A stretch of DNA of 64,000 nt, taken from the NCBI GenBank assembly GCA_007896885.1, contig VOIU01000010.1, forward strand, positions 56,549 to 120,548, read 5' to 3'. Position numbers and translations under genes: made by a program. Of this stretch, positions 25,506-35,393 are shown one piece after another; within the stretch, counting starts at the first letter, position 1; every line of letters begins with the position of its first letter. A model generated the notes under the pieces. The model saw only the letters and a program-made list of their open reading frames with translations, searched no databases and was not told where the DNA came from. This DNA comes from Bacteroidaceae bacterium HV4-6-C5C. GTDB taxonomy: Bacteria; Bacteroidota; Bacteroidia; Bacteroidales; Bacteroidaceae.

Positions 25506-28322
25506 ATGAAAAAAAATAATAGATATATCAGAATAATAGGGCTCTTTTTAGCTCTTATGCTTGGTGTTAATCCGGCTTTTGCACTCTCTTTGGTGCAGGA
25601 TTCTTTGATAATAAGCAGACCTGATGGTGGAAAAATAGATAAAAAGCACGAGGTAGGCGCGACGAGTGTTCTTGAGAACGGAGAGTTCGGAACTTTTCCT
25701 GATTTGACTTTGACCAACATGTTACAAGGTAAGATACCGGGTTTGCAAGTACAATCCATTGTCAGTGGATTGGGCAACAATACTCCCGATTTATATATCC
25801 GTGGCTTGCATGGTATGTCCGAAAATACAGCGATTGTTGTAGTGGATGGAGTGGAACGTCCGATAGCCGATTTGATCCCGGAAGAGATAGAACGCATAGA
25901 GGTGTTTAAAGATGCTACTGCTAAAATTATGTATGGGGCGCGTGCTGCAAATGGTATTATATGGATTACTACCCGCAGAGGAAAAAATCATGGTCCTGTT
26001 TATAATGCAACTGCCGAAGCAGGAGTCGTTCAGATGACACGTACTCCCGAATTTATAGATTCGTACCAGTATGCGAACCTTTATAATGAGGCTCGTGCAA
26101 ATGATGGATTATCTCCTTTTTACAGTCAGGAACAGTTGAAAGGATATCAGAATACAAAAGGAGCGAATGATTTGCTGTATCCAAATGTTGATCTCTATAA
26201 TATGATGCTGAATAAAAATGCCAACTACCGTAAGGTGTCATTTGATGTGACTGGCGGTACCGATAGAGTGCGCTACGCCTTAATAGCGGGTTATACAGGT
26301 GGTAGCGGGTTTGAAGACGTGGCTTACACCCCGCAATTGAACCGCTTAACGCTTCGTGGAAATTTGGATTTTAAAGTGACAGATTTCCTTAGTGTATCTG
26401 CTGATGTGGCAGGACGCATGGAAATGCGGCGTTGGGGACAATTGGACTGTGCAACTTTATTCTCAGCATTGTCTACACATCGTCCAAATGAGTATCCGTT
26501 AACATTATCGACGGAAGAAACCGGGCTGGCGAGCAGTGCCGATGGGGTGCCGGTTTTTGGAGCTAGTTTATTGCGCCCGATGAATGTGTATGCAGAAATG
26601 ATGTATGGCGGTTATACCGATGAACGATATACACGTAGTCAGACAAACTTTGGTCTTAATCTTGATTTGGATATGTGGACTAAGGGATTGAAAGCGGGTG
26701 CATTTTTGTCATTTGATAATTATGACTATCTGCAATTGGCCTTAAGTAAGGTTTATCCTACTTATGCTGTTGATACATACACCAATTCTGATGGTGAACA
26801 GCAGATACAATACACTCAAATGAAAAAAATGGCGGTCAGCACTTCACAAACTAGACAGTCGACAACTTTACAACAAACGTTGGGTTGGAATGCTTTCGCC
26901 TCTTATCAAAACACTTTCGATAAACATGATTTGTCTGCAAGGTTGACATACTTGTATTCTAAAACAACAAATCAAGGAGTGGCTCAGGATATTATTAACG
27001 CTAATTATACGCTGCGTTTGAATTACATTTATAATAAACGTTACGCTTTAGAAGGAGACGTCGCTTTAATGGGTAGCAATCGATTCGAACCGGGAAATAA
27101 ATATTTTCTTTCCACTGCGGGAGGTATCTCTTGGATTCTAAGCAATGAAGACTTTCTAAAGGATAATAGATATATTAACTTTTTAAAATTGAAAGCCAGT
27201 GCCGGTATCTTAGGATATGATCGGAGTACGGAACATTTGCTTTATGATCAGGCTTGGGCACAAGACGGGAGTTTTAGGTTCGGATCAACTGCTACCGGAG
27301 CAACTGCATATTATTCCACTTTTGTGCGCGTGGCTAATCCAAACCTCAAATGGGAGAAGGATACAGAATGGAATCTAGGTTTGGAAGCTGCCTTTTTCAA
27401 CAACCGATTAAGCACTGAAATAAACTACTTCCATGAACTGCACTCTGATATTATAGGCTCTATAGATGCATCCTATGGCGATTATACCGGCGTTTTTGTC
27501 TATCAAGATAATATGGGCTCTGTGTTAAACCATGGAGTAGAAGGTGTCTTCAAATGGAATGATCGCGTAAAAGACTGGGCTTATTCAGTTGGGGCCAATT
27601 TTGTGTGGTCGAAGAATAAGGTACAGAAATGGAATCAAGTGTTGCATGGTGAAGAATATCGCTATACAATAGGTAGAGCTACTGATGCTATGATGGGGCT
27701 GGTGGCTGAAGGATTGTTTGGGAAGGACGTCGACATAAATAATCATGTGGCTCAGACTTTCGCCGATTATCAGCTGGGCGATATTGCATATAAAGACCTG
27801 AATGGTGATAAAGTAATTGATGACCGTGATGTGAAAGAACTTGGAAACTCTTTTCCACGTACTACATTTGGACTTGATTTTTCTTTGAGCTATAAAGGAT
27901 GGGGATTGTACCTACAAGGTTATGCAGAACTGGGTGTTAATGCATGGGCTACCAATGCTTATTATTGGAATAACGGTGAGGGAAAATATTCCAAATTGGC
28001 TTTAGATCGCTATCATCCAGAGAATAATCCTGAAGGGAGCTATCCACGCTTAACTACTACGGCGGGTTTGAATAATTTTCGAAATTCTTCCTTTTGGATT
28101 GAGAATACTAGCTTCTTTCGTATGAAAAATGTAGAGCTTAGTTATACATTCAACCACTTCTCTGCTGGTTCGGCTGTAAAAAAAGTAAAAGTATTCGCTC
28201 GTGGTGCAAATTTATTTGTGATCTCTTCTGTGAAAGATTTAGATCCGGAACTTCTGGATGCTGGCGTGACCAACTATCCAATGACACGGACCTTTACAGG
28301 TGGAGTCTCTTTTGTGTTTTAA
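25506..28322 (+). CDS. SusC-like transporter lacking the N-terminal carboxypeptidase-like domain (second pair)
   Basis: 938 residues, about 120 shorter than its neighbour. After the signal peptide (cleavage near AFALS) the sequence runs almost directly into the plug (LTNMLQGKIPGLQVQS, DLYIRGLHGMSEN, EVFKDATAKIMYG), so the carboxypeptidase-like domain is missing and no SusC TonB-box phrase is obvious. The barrel is intact and ends in VSFVF. It lies 25 bases behind the first SusD and 15 before a second SusD. Two pairs in one operon suggest import of different oligosaccharides from one polymer. The frame is clean, so the shortness looks genuine. Confidence 0.9.
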   Translation: MKKNNRYIRIIGLFLALMLGVNPAFALSLVQDSLIISRPDGGKIDKKHEVGATSVLENGEFGTFPDLTLTNMLQGKIPGLQVQSIVSGLGNNTPDLYIRGLHGMSENTAIVVVDGVERPIADLIPEEIERIEVFKDATAKIMYGARAANGIIWITTRRGKNHGPVYNATAEAGVVQMTRTPEFIDSYQYANLYNEARANDGLSPFYSQEQLKGYQNTKGANDLLYPNVDLYNMMLNKNANYRKVSFDVTGGTDRVRYALIAGYTGGSGFEDVAYTPQLNRLTLRGNLDFKVTDFLSVSADVAGRMEMRRWGQLDCATLFSALSTHRPNEYPLTLSTEETGLASSADGVPVFGASLLRPMNVYAEMMYGGYTDERYTRSQTNFGLNLDLDMWTKGLKAGAFLSFDNYDYLQLALSKVYPTYAVDTYTNSDGEQQIQYTQMKKMAVSTSQTRQSTTLQQTLGWNAFASYQNTFDKHDLSARLTYLYSKTTNQGVAQDIINANYTLRLNYIYNKRYALEGDVALMGSNRFEPGNKYFLSTAGGISWILSNEDFLKDNRYINFLKLKASAGILGYDRSTEHLLYDQAWAQDGSFRFGSTATGATAYYSTFVRVANPNLKWEKDTEWNLGLEAAFFNNRLSTEINYFHELHSDIIGSIDASYGDYTGVFVYQDNMGSVLNHGVEGVFKWNDRVKDWAYSVGANFVWSKNKVQKWNQVLHGEEYRYTIGRATDAMMGLVAEGLFGKDVDINNHVAQTFADYQLGDIAYKDLNGDKVIDDRDVKELGNSFPRTTFGLDFSLSYKGWGLYLQGYAELGVNAWATNAYYWNNGEGKYSKLALDRYHPENNPEGSYPRLTTTAGLNNFRNSSFWIENTSFFRMKNVELSYTFNHFSAGSAVKKVKVFARGANLFVISSVKDLDPELLDAGVTNYPMTRTFTGGVSFVF

Positions 28323-28337
28323 TTTTCAACCATTAAT

Positions 28338-30143
28338 ATGAATAACATGAAACATATATTAAAGGGCTGTGCATTAGCATGTCTGTTCTTCTTTAGTGCT
28401 TGTGAAGATGCATTGGATACAAAACTTACTTGGCAAATAGGGGATTCTGATGTATGGAGAGTTCCTGAACTTGCTCAAGGTGTACTATACAAAGCTTATA
28501 GTGGTATTGCTAATCGTCCCGATTGTTTTGAAGATAATTTTTTGGATTGCGCTACCGATAATGCTGTGACTAATATGCGGAGTTCTGCTGTTTATAGGTT
28601 GGGAATGGGAGGCATGACCGCATTTACCAATCCTATAGCGAATTGGGATAATGCTTATAACATGCTGGAATATGTAAATTCATTCCTTGAAAACGGGCTT
28701 AGCAGTGATATTTTATACAATCGTTCGGATGCGACAATAGATAAACAGATTAAACAACGCCTGAAGGGCGAAGCATGTTTTTTGCGAGCATGGTGGCATT
28801 TTGAACTATTGAAGTTGTATGGAGGAAAAGCATCTAACGGCAAAGCTTTAGGCATACCATTGGCTGATCATTTTTTTACTCAGGAAGAGGCTGCCAAGCA
28901 TAATGATTTTGTTCGTCCGAGTTATCAGAGCACTGTGGACTTTATAGTTAATGATTTGGATAGTGCAATGGTGCTATTACCAAATGCTTATTCAGGTGAT
29001 GATTTACAATTTGGTACTACACAAATAGGACGAGCAACGAAACCTGCTGCTGCTGTATTAAAAAGCCGTGTGCTCTTATATAGTGCGAGTCCGGCAATGC
29101 AGGATGATGATGTGATAAAGATAACAGGTATGGGGCAATTTGAAATATTAAATCCGACTGCTTATCAAGAAAAGTGGAAAGCTGTAGCTTTGGAGATTAA
29201 TAAGATATTAGGCATGACAGGTTTTGGAACCTTTGTTCCGATTACAGCTTCTGCTGTAGCAGATGCTCAAGCAGAGAATGCAGATTATGCTTTTCGAAGA
29301 TATTTTAATAATAACTTGCTTGAATCATTTGAGTTTCCGCCATCATATTATGGTGATGCCCGTGCTACTCCATCTCATAACCTGGTGAAAGCTTTTTATG
29401 CCAAAAATGGTTATCCGGTAACGGATGTTCGTTCCGGCATCGATATGAAAGATCCGAATTTTAATATGATGCAACTTTATAGTGCACTGGATAATCGCTT
29501 TGCACTGAATGTATATTGTCAAGGTTCTATATTTGGAGACTCTGGTCAGGCATTGGATATGTCTGAAGGAGGGAAAGATTCCCCGAGTTCCAGTGAAAAT
29601 GCGACGCGTACTGGATATTATCTATCAAAGTTTGCCTCAAAGAAATCGGCATTGTTGAATCCTATACAATTACTTAACTCAGCTCATTATAACCCTTTAT
29701 TACGAAAGTCGGAGGTACTTTTGAATTTTGCTGAGGCTGCCAATGAAGCTTGGGATAATCCGAAGGCTAAAGGTGAAGGATGCTTATACTCTGCATATGA
29801 GATTATGAAAAATATTCGTTCGAAAGCAGGGGGAATTGTCACAGACTCTTATTTAGACGAAATAGCCCAGAGTAAAGACAGCTTTCGAAAACTTGTTCAA
29901 AATGAACGGCGCTTGGAATTTGCTTTCGAAAATCACCGTTACTTTGACATGCGGCGTTGGTTGATTCCTTTGGATGAAGATATTACGGGAGTATTTATTA
30001 CCCGCAACACAGACGGTACATTTACTTTTGAAGAGCGGGTAGTTGAAAAGCGGAAATATGAAGTGAAAAACTATTTTGCTCCATTGCCATACGCAGAACT
30101 TGTGAAAAATAGAAATTTAATAAACAACCAAGGCTGGGAATAA
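28338..30143 (+). CDS. SusD-like surface lipoprotein (second pair)
   Basis: 601 residues with lipobox FSAC (Cys22). SusD signatures are RLKGEACFLRAWWHFELLKLYGG and QNERRLEFAFENHRYFDMRRW. It partners the short SusC directly upstream, and the DUF1735 lipoprotein follows after about 26 bases. A second ATG three codons in is an equally good start. The two SusD proteins of this locus differ clearly in sequence, so they are not a recent duplication. Confidence 0.93.
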   Translation: MNNMKHILKGCALACLFFFSACEDALDTKLTWQIGDSDVWRVPELAQGVLYKAYSGIANRPDCFEDNFLDCATDNAVTNMRSSAVYRLGMGGMTAFTNPIANWDNAYNMLEYVNSFLENGLSSDILYNRSDATIDKQIKQRLKGEACFLRAWWHFELLKLYGGKASNGKALGIPLADHFFTQEEAAKHNDFVRPSYQSTVDFIVNDLDSAMVLLPNAYSGDDLQFGTTQIGRATKPAAAVLKSRVLLYSASPAMQDDDVIKITGMGQFEILNPTAYQEKWKAVALEINKILGMTGFGTFVPITASAVADAQAENADYAFRRYFNNNLLESFEFPPSYYGDARATPSHNLVKAFYAKNGYPVTDVRSGIDMKDPNFNMMQLYSALDNRFALNVYCQGSIFGDSGQALDMSEGGKDSPSSSENATRTGYYLSKFASKKSALLNPIQLLNSAHYNPLLRKSEVLLNFAEAANEAWDNPKAKGEGCLYSAYEIMKNIRSKAGGIVTDSYLDEIAQSKDSFRKLVQNERRLEFAFENHRYFDMRRWLIPLDEDITGVFITRNTDGTFTFEERVVEKRKYEVKNYFAPLPYAELVKNRNLINNQGWE

Positions 30144-30169
30144 ATAGCCTTTGATATAAATACTTGTCT

Positions 30170-31075
30170 ATGATGAAAAAAATTAATTTACTTTGGATAG
30201 GCTTGATCTGTATTTTAGTGACGGCTTGTTATGATGATTATGAAAATGATTACGATAAAAGTTTTGTGTACTTTGCTTCACAGAAACCTTTGCGAACATT
30301 AATAGCTGACGAAGGAATGTCAATTAAAGTAGGGGTGGCTATTGGCGGCAAGAGAGAAGTTCATACCGATGATTGGGCTACATTCGAAATTGATCCGTCT
30401 CTGTTGGAAGGTACAGGGCTGACATTAATGCCTTCAAATTATTATCAGCTGGTTAATCCCAATAAAATGACAGTCAGTAATCCCAATCTGGCCATAGCCG
30501 ATGTCGAAGTGACTTTTTCCAATGACTTTTATAATGATAATGCGGCTCTAAATAAGTACTATGCTATACCTTTTCGACTTACCGGTCACAATCAAGATGA
30601 AGTAAGCACTGACGTCAATGGCAATCTCAAAGACTATAGCATAGTCGTTGTAAAATTTGTCAGCCAGTATCATGGAACTTATTTTGTCAAGGGAAAAATA
30701 ACGAATATGTCTACTCAGCAGATTACGGAATATAATAATCAAAATTTGAGCCAGAATATCACTCGTAATTTCATTTCTTTGGCTAGAAATAAGGTACAGA
30801 GACCGGGCTTTGGACAGACTCTGGAAAATAATGAATCTATTAATTTGACTGTTAACCCTGATGGTAGTGTTACTGTGGAAGCTGGAGGTAGTACTCCTAT
30901 TACGAATGCTTCAGGAACCCTTGATCCTGAAGCTGAATCGTTGGAATTTGTCGGTAAACAACCGAAGTTTACACTTTCTTATCGATATACAAAAGCAGGA
31001 ATAACTTATCAGGTTGATGAAGAACTAATTCGACGTCAAAGCCCTGAAGCTGATTTACGTTTTCAAGAATGGTAA
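30170..31075 (+). CDS. DUF1735-type surface lipoprotein, probable glycan-binding protein
   Basis: 301 residues with lipobox VTAC (Cys20). The first half (SFVYFASQKP, TFEIDPSLL, LMPSNYYQLVNPNK, YYAIPFRLTG) matches the DUF1735 domain, an immunoglobulin-like module at the base of many SusE/SusF-position proteins. The second half, from about residue 160 (YHGTYFVKGKI), is a beta-rich ligand-type domain that I do not recognise with certainty. As the last gene of the operon it occupies the place of a surface glycan-binding protein. ATGs at 30170 and 30173 are both usable; the TTG at 30164 is not preferred. Confidence 0.82.
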   Translation: MMKKINLLWIGLICILVTACYDDYENDYDKSFVYFASQKPLRTLIADEGMSIKVGVAIGGKREVHTDDWATFEIDPSLLEGTGLTLMPSNYYQLVNPNKMTVSNPNLAIADVEVTFSNDFYNDNAALNKYYAIPFRLTGHNQDEVSTDVNGNLKDYSIVVVKFVSQYHGTYFVKGKITNMSTQQITEYNNQNLSQNITRNFISLARNKVQRPGFGQTLENNESINLTVNPDGSVTVEAGGSTPITNASGTLDPEAESLEFVGKQPKFTLSYRYTKAGITYQVDEELIRRQSPEADLRFQEW

Positions 31076-31107
31076 AATAGGTATTAATTATTGGAGTTTT
31101 GTTTTTA

Positions 31108-31159
31108 TCGCCGGTGAATTAGTCTTTGGATATAATCCAATATGGCTAGCCCCCGGCGA
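31108..31159. terminator. Nested hairpin between converging operons
   Basis: Outer stem TCGCCGG/CCGGCGA encloses a second hairpin TTGGAT/ATCCAA (31126-31140). It lies between the DUF1735 gene and the oppositely oriented regulator gene, where a shared terminator is expected, but no strong T-run follows on either strand. Confidence 0.5.
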
Positions 31160-31178
31160 TTAGAATTTTAACTCTTCT

Positions 31179-34100
31179 TTATTTTAAATGTTTAAGGAAT
31201 TCGGTTGGAGTCAGGTTAAATTCTTTTTTGAAGCATTTAGTAAAATAGTTTGGATCTGATATACCTACCGCAAAAGAAGCTTCAGAGACATTCATTCCAT
31301 TTAATAAATGAGTTTTGGCTTCTTTCATTTTGATCGTTCGTATAAATTGAGTAATGGAGCATTCTGTCAGTGACTTTAATTTCATATGAAGCAGGCTACG
31401 GCTTATGCGGAAATGGGCTGTGATTTCGCTCACTCCAAAGTCTTCTTTATTAATATTGTCCATAATCAGCCGCACAAGCTCTTTCATAAAGATCTCATCG
31501 CGTGGATTGTTGGTAATCTGTTTTATATTTAGTTCTTTTGCTTGCTTAAAGTGCTCTATATTCAATCTTCTGACATTCAACATGTTTTGTACTAGTAGTT
31601 CCAAGTTTTGGGCATTAAATGGCTTGCTGATATAGGCATCGGCCCCTTTCAAATATCCTTCGGTGTAGTCGTGCTCATCGGCTTTTGCTGTTAGAAGTAT
31701 AATCTGAATATGACTTGTCATTGCATCTTCTTTAATGTGAGCTGTAAATTCAAGTCCATTCATACCCGGCATCATTAAGTCGGATATAATTAGATCGGGT
31801 AGCTGTTTGGTCATTTTTTTGCAAGCTTCTATTCCATCATAAGCCCGCATTACATTATACCTTTCATTGAATATGCTGACCAGATAATCGTTCATTTCTT
31901 TATTGTCTTCCACAATCATAATTGATTCTTTTGAAGGGTCTTTCTCCTTGTTTGTCAGCTTTTCAGGAATGAGTTCAATCGTTTCTTGCATCCGCTGATT
32001 ATACTTCTGAATTTCTTCCATGGTGATTGTTTCAGTGGAACGTTCTTCTTGATTGTATGCATCTTCAGATACATTAAGTGTCACAATAAAATCGGATCCT
32101 TTATTGACCTCACTTTCTATTTTTATTTCACCTTTGTGCATGTGGATAAGAGAACGGGTTAATGACAAACCTAATCCGAAACCTTCGCGGTGATCACGCT
32201 TCTCAACTTGGTAATAACTTTCGAATATTTTATCTTGCACTTCTTTGGGGATTCCTCTACCATTATCTTTTACAGAGATTTCCACAAAGATCCCATTGTC
32301 TTGTTTTATTAAATGAGCACTTAATTCTACACATCCGCCGACTTGTGTATATTTGAAGGCATTTGAAAGTAAATTATAGAGAATACGTTCCAATTTGGAT
32401 GGGGAGAACCAGACTTCTTCTTCTGTTTCTTCTAGATTAACAATAAAATCGATTTCTTTTTCTTTAGCAACAATGCAGAATATATGTGATATTTCATCTA
32501 GAAAATGCATCATGTTTCCTTTACGAACGCTGATATGCATTTGTTTCATTTCTATTTTACTGAATGTTAATAACTCATCAATCAGATAATTCATTCGGCT
32601 TGCATTCCGGTAGATTACTTCTAATTTATCTTTATCGTTATTATTTATCTCAACTTGCTGTATTAAACGTTGAAGAGGTGATAAGATCAATGTTAACGGA
32701 GTTTTTAAATCATGTGATATATAAGTGAAAAAGCTGGTCTTTTGTTGATTCATCTTTTCCATATTGAGCCGCCGTTCATGCTCAGTTTTTAATTTCATGA
32801 GTAAGATGATACGTGATTTGGTATATTTATAGGCTATATAAATAATAAATGAAGAAAGTATCGTGTAAAAGATATATGCCCAGGTAGATAACCACCATGG
32901 TGGAAGTACTCTTATGATTAAGTTTTTTTGTCCTGCCTCGTCCCAGTGAATCCCGTCTTTACTTGCTTTGATCCTTAAGATATATTTCCCTGATGGAAGA
33001 TTAGAAAAACGAACTTGATGCTGGTTCCCGACAAATTGCCAATCTTTATCTATACCTTCCATTTTCATGGCATATTGGGTGTTATTACTGTATTGATAAT
33101 TCAATCCGGTATATTCAAGACGTAGTGATTGGGCTTGCTGATGCGTTAAGGTAATTGATGTGCTTTCAGATACAGAGGATGGCAAAAAGGCTTTTTCGTT
33201 GTTGGGTGACATATATTCATTGCCACTCCATATCCCGGTTAATACAATATCAAAATGGGAAGTTATTGATCGCACCTGTTCCGGATGGAAAGAAATCATT
33301 CCATTGATGGTTCCGAAATAGAGTTCTCCATCGCTTTTTTTACATGCCGATGAGTAATTAAACTGATTGATGGGCAATCCGTCGGCGGTGGTATATCTAT
33401 TAACGAGTTGCGTCTTTGGATTAATGCAGCAAAGTCCACTTCCGGTACCTATCCAGATATTTTGCATATTATCTTCTACGATACCTTTAATCGCGTTGGA
33501 ACCTAGTTGCTCGTTTGTATAAGATCTTATGATTTGCCCCTTATGGTTTAATAAAAATAAGCCGTTATTATCTGTTCCTACCCATATCTGTTTGTGTGAA
33601 TCGGGATATATGTAAGTAATATAAAGATTCATGTAAGGTAGTATATGGTTCGGCCTCACTTGTAATGTATGTGTATTTATTTGATATATTCCTGCTTTTC
33701 GCGTTCCGGCCCATAGTATACTGTCATTATAATAATTTATACTGAAAACGCGGAGAGATGTTATTTTTATAGGGGATGATTTTTCCTTTTTTTTATTAAT
33801 AAGATATAAGCCTGAAGGACCTCCGTACCAGATATGATCGTTTTTGTCTTCCATAATGCAGAAGCCAGAAGAACCAGCTTCTGTTAGTAAGTTGTAATCA
33901 ATGGTCCGGTTTGAACTTGGTATATAGTGGATAACTCCTTTTAAAAACAATCCGATCCATAAGCTCTTATTCTTGTCAAGCCATAGGGAATGGACATTTT
34001 TGGCATTTATATGCATCTTTTTATGTAGTCGCTCCGACCGCGTAATCTCTTTATTCTCATTTAAATAATTTAACCCTCCATCTTCAGTAGCAATATATAG

Positions 34101-35189
34101 ACTGTTGTTCGGAGCATTGATTATTTGACGTACAGCTTTTCCACTTAGATGGTTGAAGCTATTTCCATAAGGATATATTCGGAAACGGTCCGAACCAAAT
34201 ATGTAATAATTGACTCCACCGAAATAAGTCCCCGCCCACATATTGTGAGCCTTGTCTTGGTAAAGACTATAAATAGGCGAATCGTTTAAAGCACTCAAAT
34301 CTTGTTCAGACTGTTCGTAGTGGGCAATTCGTTTATAATGCTTATTGAATATATAAATGCCATATTCCGTTCCGATCCAGATGTTGCCTGTATAATCTGT
34401 GGTTGCGCATCGAAAGTCTTTTATAAAGGTGTCTTTTGATAAATTGGATAGAGTGTTGTCTGTTATGTTATAGATAAAGCAGCTGTTATTATTATTGAGT
34501 AAAATTTGGTCGGGAGAAATGAGGATTGTATTACTGCAATTCTTTGCAATTGGTTTGATAGAGGAGGGTAGTTCGATAATTCGCCTTTTAATTAAATCAT
34601 ATTTCATCAATCCTCTATTCGTATCGATCCATAGGCACTTATTCTTATCTTCTGCAAAGTACTTGATATGTGTGTTGCTGCTATTCAATAAGAATGGAGT
34701 GAATGAATCTTTCTTTTTATTATATTGATAAAGGCCGTTACTGCAACCTGCTAAAAGTATGTGATTACTTGTATTCAGAAAGCAGACGTCCTCTTTGGTA
34801 TTACCTTTGATTAAATAATGTGTGAAATCTTCTGTCCGATAATTATAGTTGCAGATTCCTTGATCTGTAGATATCCATAGTAAGTCACGGAATGAATCGT
34901 TATACAAGCGGGTAATGAAGTTGTGACAAAGCGAAGTGGAGTCAGCGATGTTATGTGAAAACGAAGTAATAGTATAACCGTCATATCGGCATAGACCATT
35001 GCGTGTACCAAACCACATAAATCCCCGATTATCCTGTGCAATTGTATTAATCGTGTTATGGGGAAGACCTTCAGTGGTAGTTAACTGCTTGAAACGTATA
35101 TTACTATACAGAATTTGTCCTGTTGATATGCTTATATTGAAAATAATAAAACAGCATAAAGCCACTGTTTTAAGATAGTGAATTTTCAT
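31179..35189 (-). CDS. Hybrid two-component system sensor/regulator
   Basis: 1336 residues combining sensor, kinase and transcription factor. Order: signal peptide, about 13 regulator-propeller repeats (W-x-G-T-x-x-G-[LI] type) forming two periplasmic propellers, Y_Y_Y domain (about 680-765), one membrane segment (about 768-788), histidine kinase with phosphorylated H826 in SHDLKTPL and ATP-site motifs NLLSNAFKYT and GFGLGLSL, receiver with phospho-acceptor D1137 in DLIISDLMMPG, and an AraC-type DNA-binding domain at the end. Such proteins bind a breakdown oligosaccharide or sugar in the periplasm and activate the neighbouring operons. All catalytic residues are present. It is placed between the Sus operon and the GH51-GH43 pair. 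Confidence 0.96.
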   Translation of the reverse strand: MKIHYLKTVALCCFIIFNISISTGQILYSNIRFKQLTTTEGLPHNTINTIAQDNRGFMWFGTRNGLCRYDGYTITSFSHNIADSTSLCHNFITRLYNDSFRDLLWISTDQGICNYNYRTEDFTHYLIKGNTKEDVCFLNTSNHILLAGCSNGLYQYNKKKDSFTPFLLNSSNTHIKYFAEDKNKCLWIDTNRGLMKYDLIKRRIIELPSSIKPIAKNCSNTILISPDQILLNNNNSCFIYNITDNTLSNLSKDTFIKDFRCATTDYTGNIWIGTEYGIYIFNKHYKRIAHYEQSEQDLSALNDSPIYSLYQDKAHNMWAGTYFGGVNYYIFGSDRFRIYPYGNSFNHLSGKAVRQIINAPNNSLYIATEDGGLNYLNENKEITRSERLHKKMHINAKNVHSLWLDKNKSLWIGLFLKGVIHYIPSSNRTIDYNLLTEAGSSGFCIMEDKNDHIWYGGPSGLYLINKKKEKSSPIKITSLRVFSINYYNDSILWAGTRKAGIYQINTHTLQVRPNHILPYMNLYITYIYPDSHKQIWVGTDNNGLFLLNHKGQIIRSYTNEQLGSNAIKGIVEDNMQNIWIGTGSGLCCINPKTQLVNRYTTADGLPINQFNYSSACKKSDGELYFGTINGMISFHPEQVRSITSHFDIVLTGIWSGNEYMSPNNEKAFLPSSVSESTSITLTHQQAQSLRLEYTGLNYQYSNNTQYAMKMEGIDKDWQFVGNQHQVRFSNLPSGKYILRIKASKDGIHWDEAGQKNLIIRVLPPWWLSTWAYIFYTILSSFIIYIAYKYTKSRIILLMKLKTEHERRLNMEKMNQQKTSFFTYISHDLKTPLTLILSPLQRLIQQVEINNNDKDKLEVIYRNASRMNYLIDELLTFSKIEMKQMHISVRKGNMMHFLDEISHIFCIVAKEKEIDFIVNLEETEEEVWFSPSKLERILYNLLSNAFKYTQVGGCVELSAHLIKQDNGIFVEISVKDNGRGIPKEVQDKIFESYYQVEKRDHREGFGLGLSLTRSLIHMHKGEIKIESEVNKGSDFIVTLNVSEDAYNQEERSTETITMEEIQKYNQRMQETIELIPEKLTNKEKDPSKESIMIVEDNKEMNDYLVSIFNERYNVMRAYDGIEACKKMTKQLPDLIISDLMMPGMNGLEFTAHIKEDAMTSHIQIILLTAKADEHDYTEGYLKGADAYISKPFNAQNLELLVQNMLNVRRLNIEHFKQAKELNIKQITNNPRDEIFMKELVRLIMDNINKEDFGVSEITAHFRISRSLLHMKLKSLTECSITQFIRTIKMKEAKTHLLNGMNVSEASFAVGISDPNYFTKCFKKEFNLTPTEFLKHLK

Positions 35190-35214
35190 GGATATATTGA
35201 TTTAATTTCAAGAT

Positions 35215-35222
35215 CAAAGTTA
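35215..35222 (-). promoter_or_regulatory. -7 box of the hybrid regulator gene
   Basis: TAACTTTG on the minus strand fits TAnnTTTG, 26 bases before the start codon. The remaining bases up to 35393 must contain the promoter of the GH51-GH43 operon, but no convincing -7 box is seen for it. Confidence 0.5.
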
Positions 35223-35393
35223 TAATTTTTTTTGTTTTCGATAGTCGCTATTATGTTCAAACGGATAGTAACTATGTTCAGTTTACTGTCTGCATGATTG
35301 TTTTTATACATGATTGCAGGTATTAAACATTATTTTTCTGTCATTTATGGATTGAAAAAGTGACTTTTACAGTGAATTTTTAAAATCAATACA

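Noticed and set aside
20388..28322. The two SusC/SusD pairs as a recent tandem duplication
   Set aside because: The pairs differ clearly in protein sequence and in domain content, so they are not recent copies.
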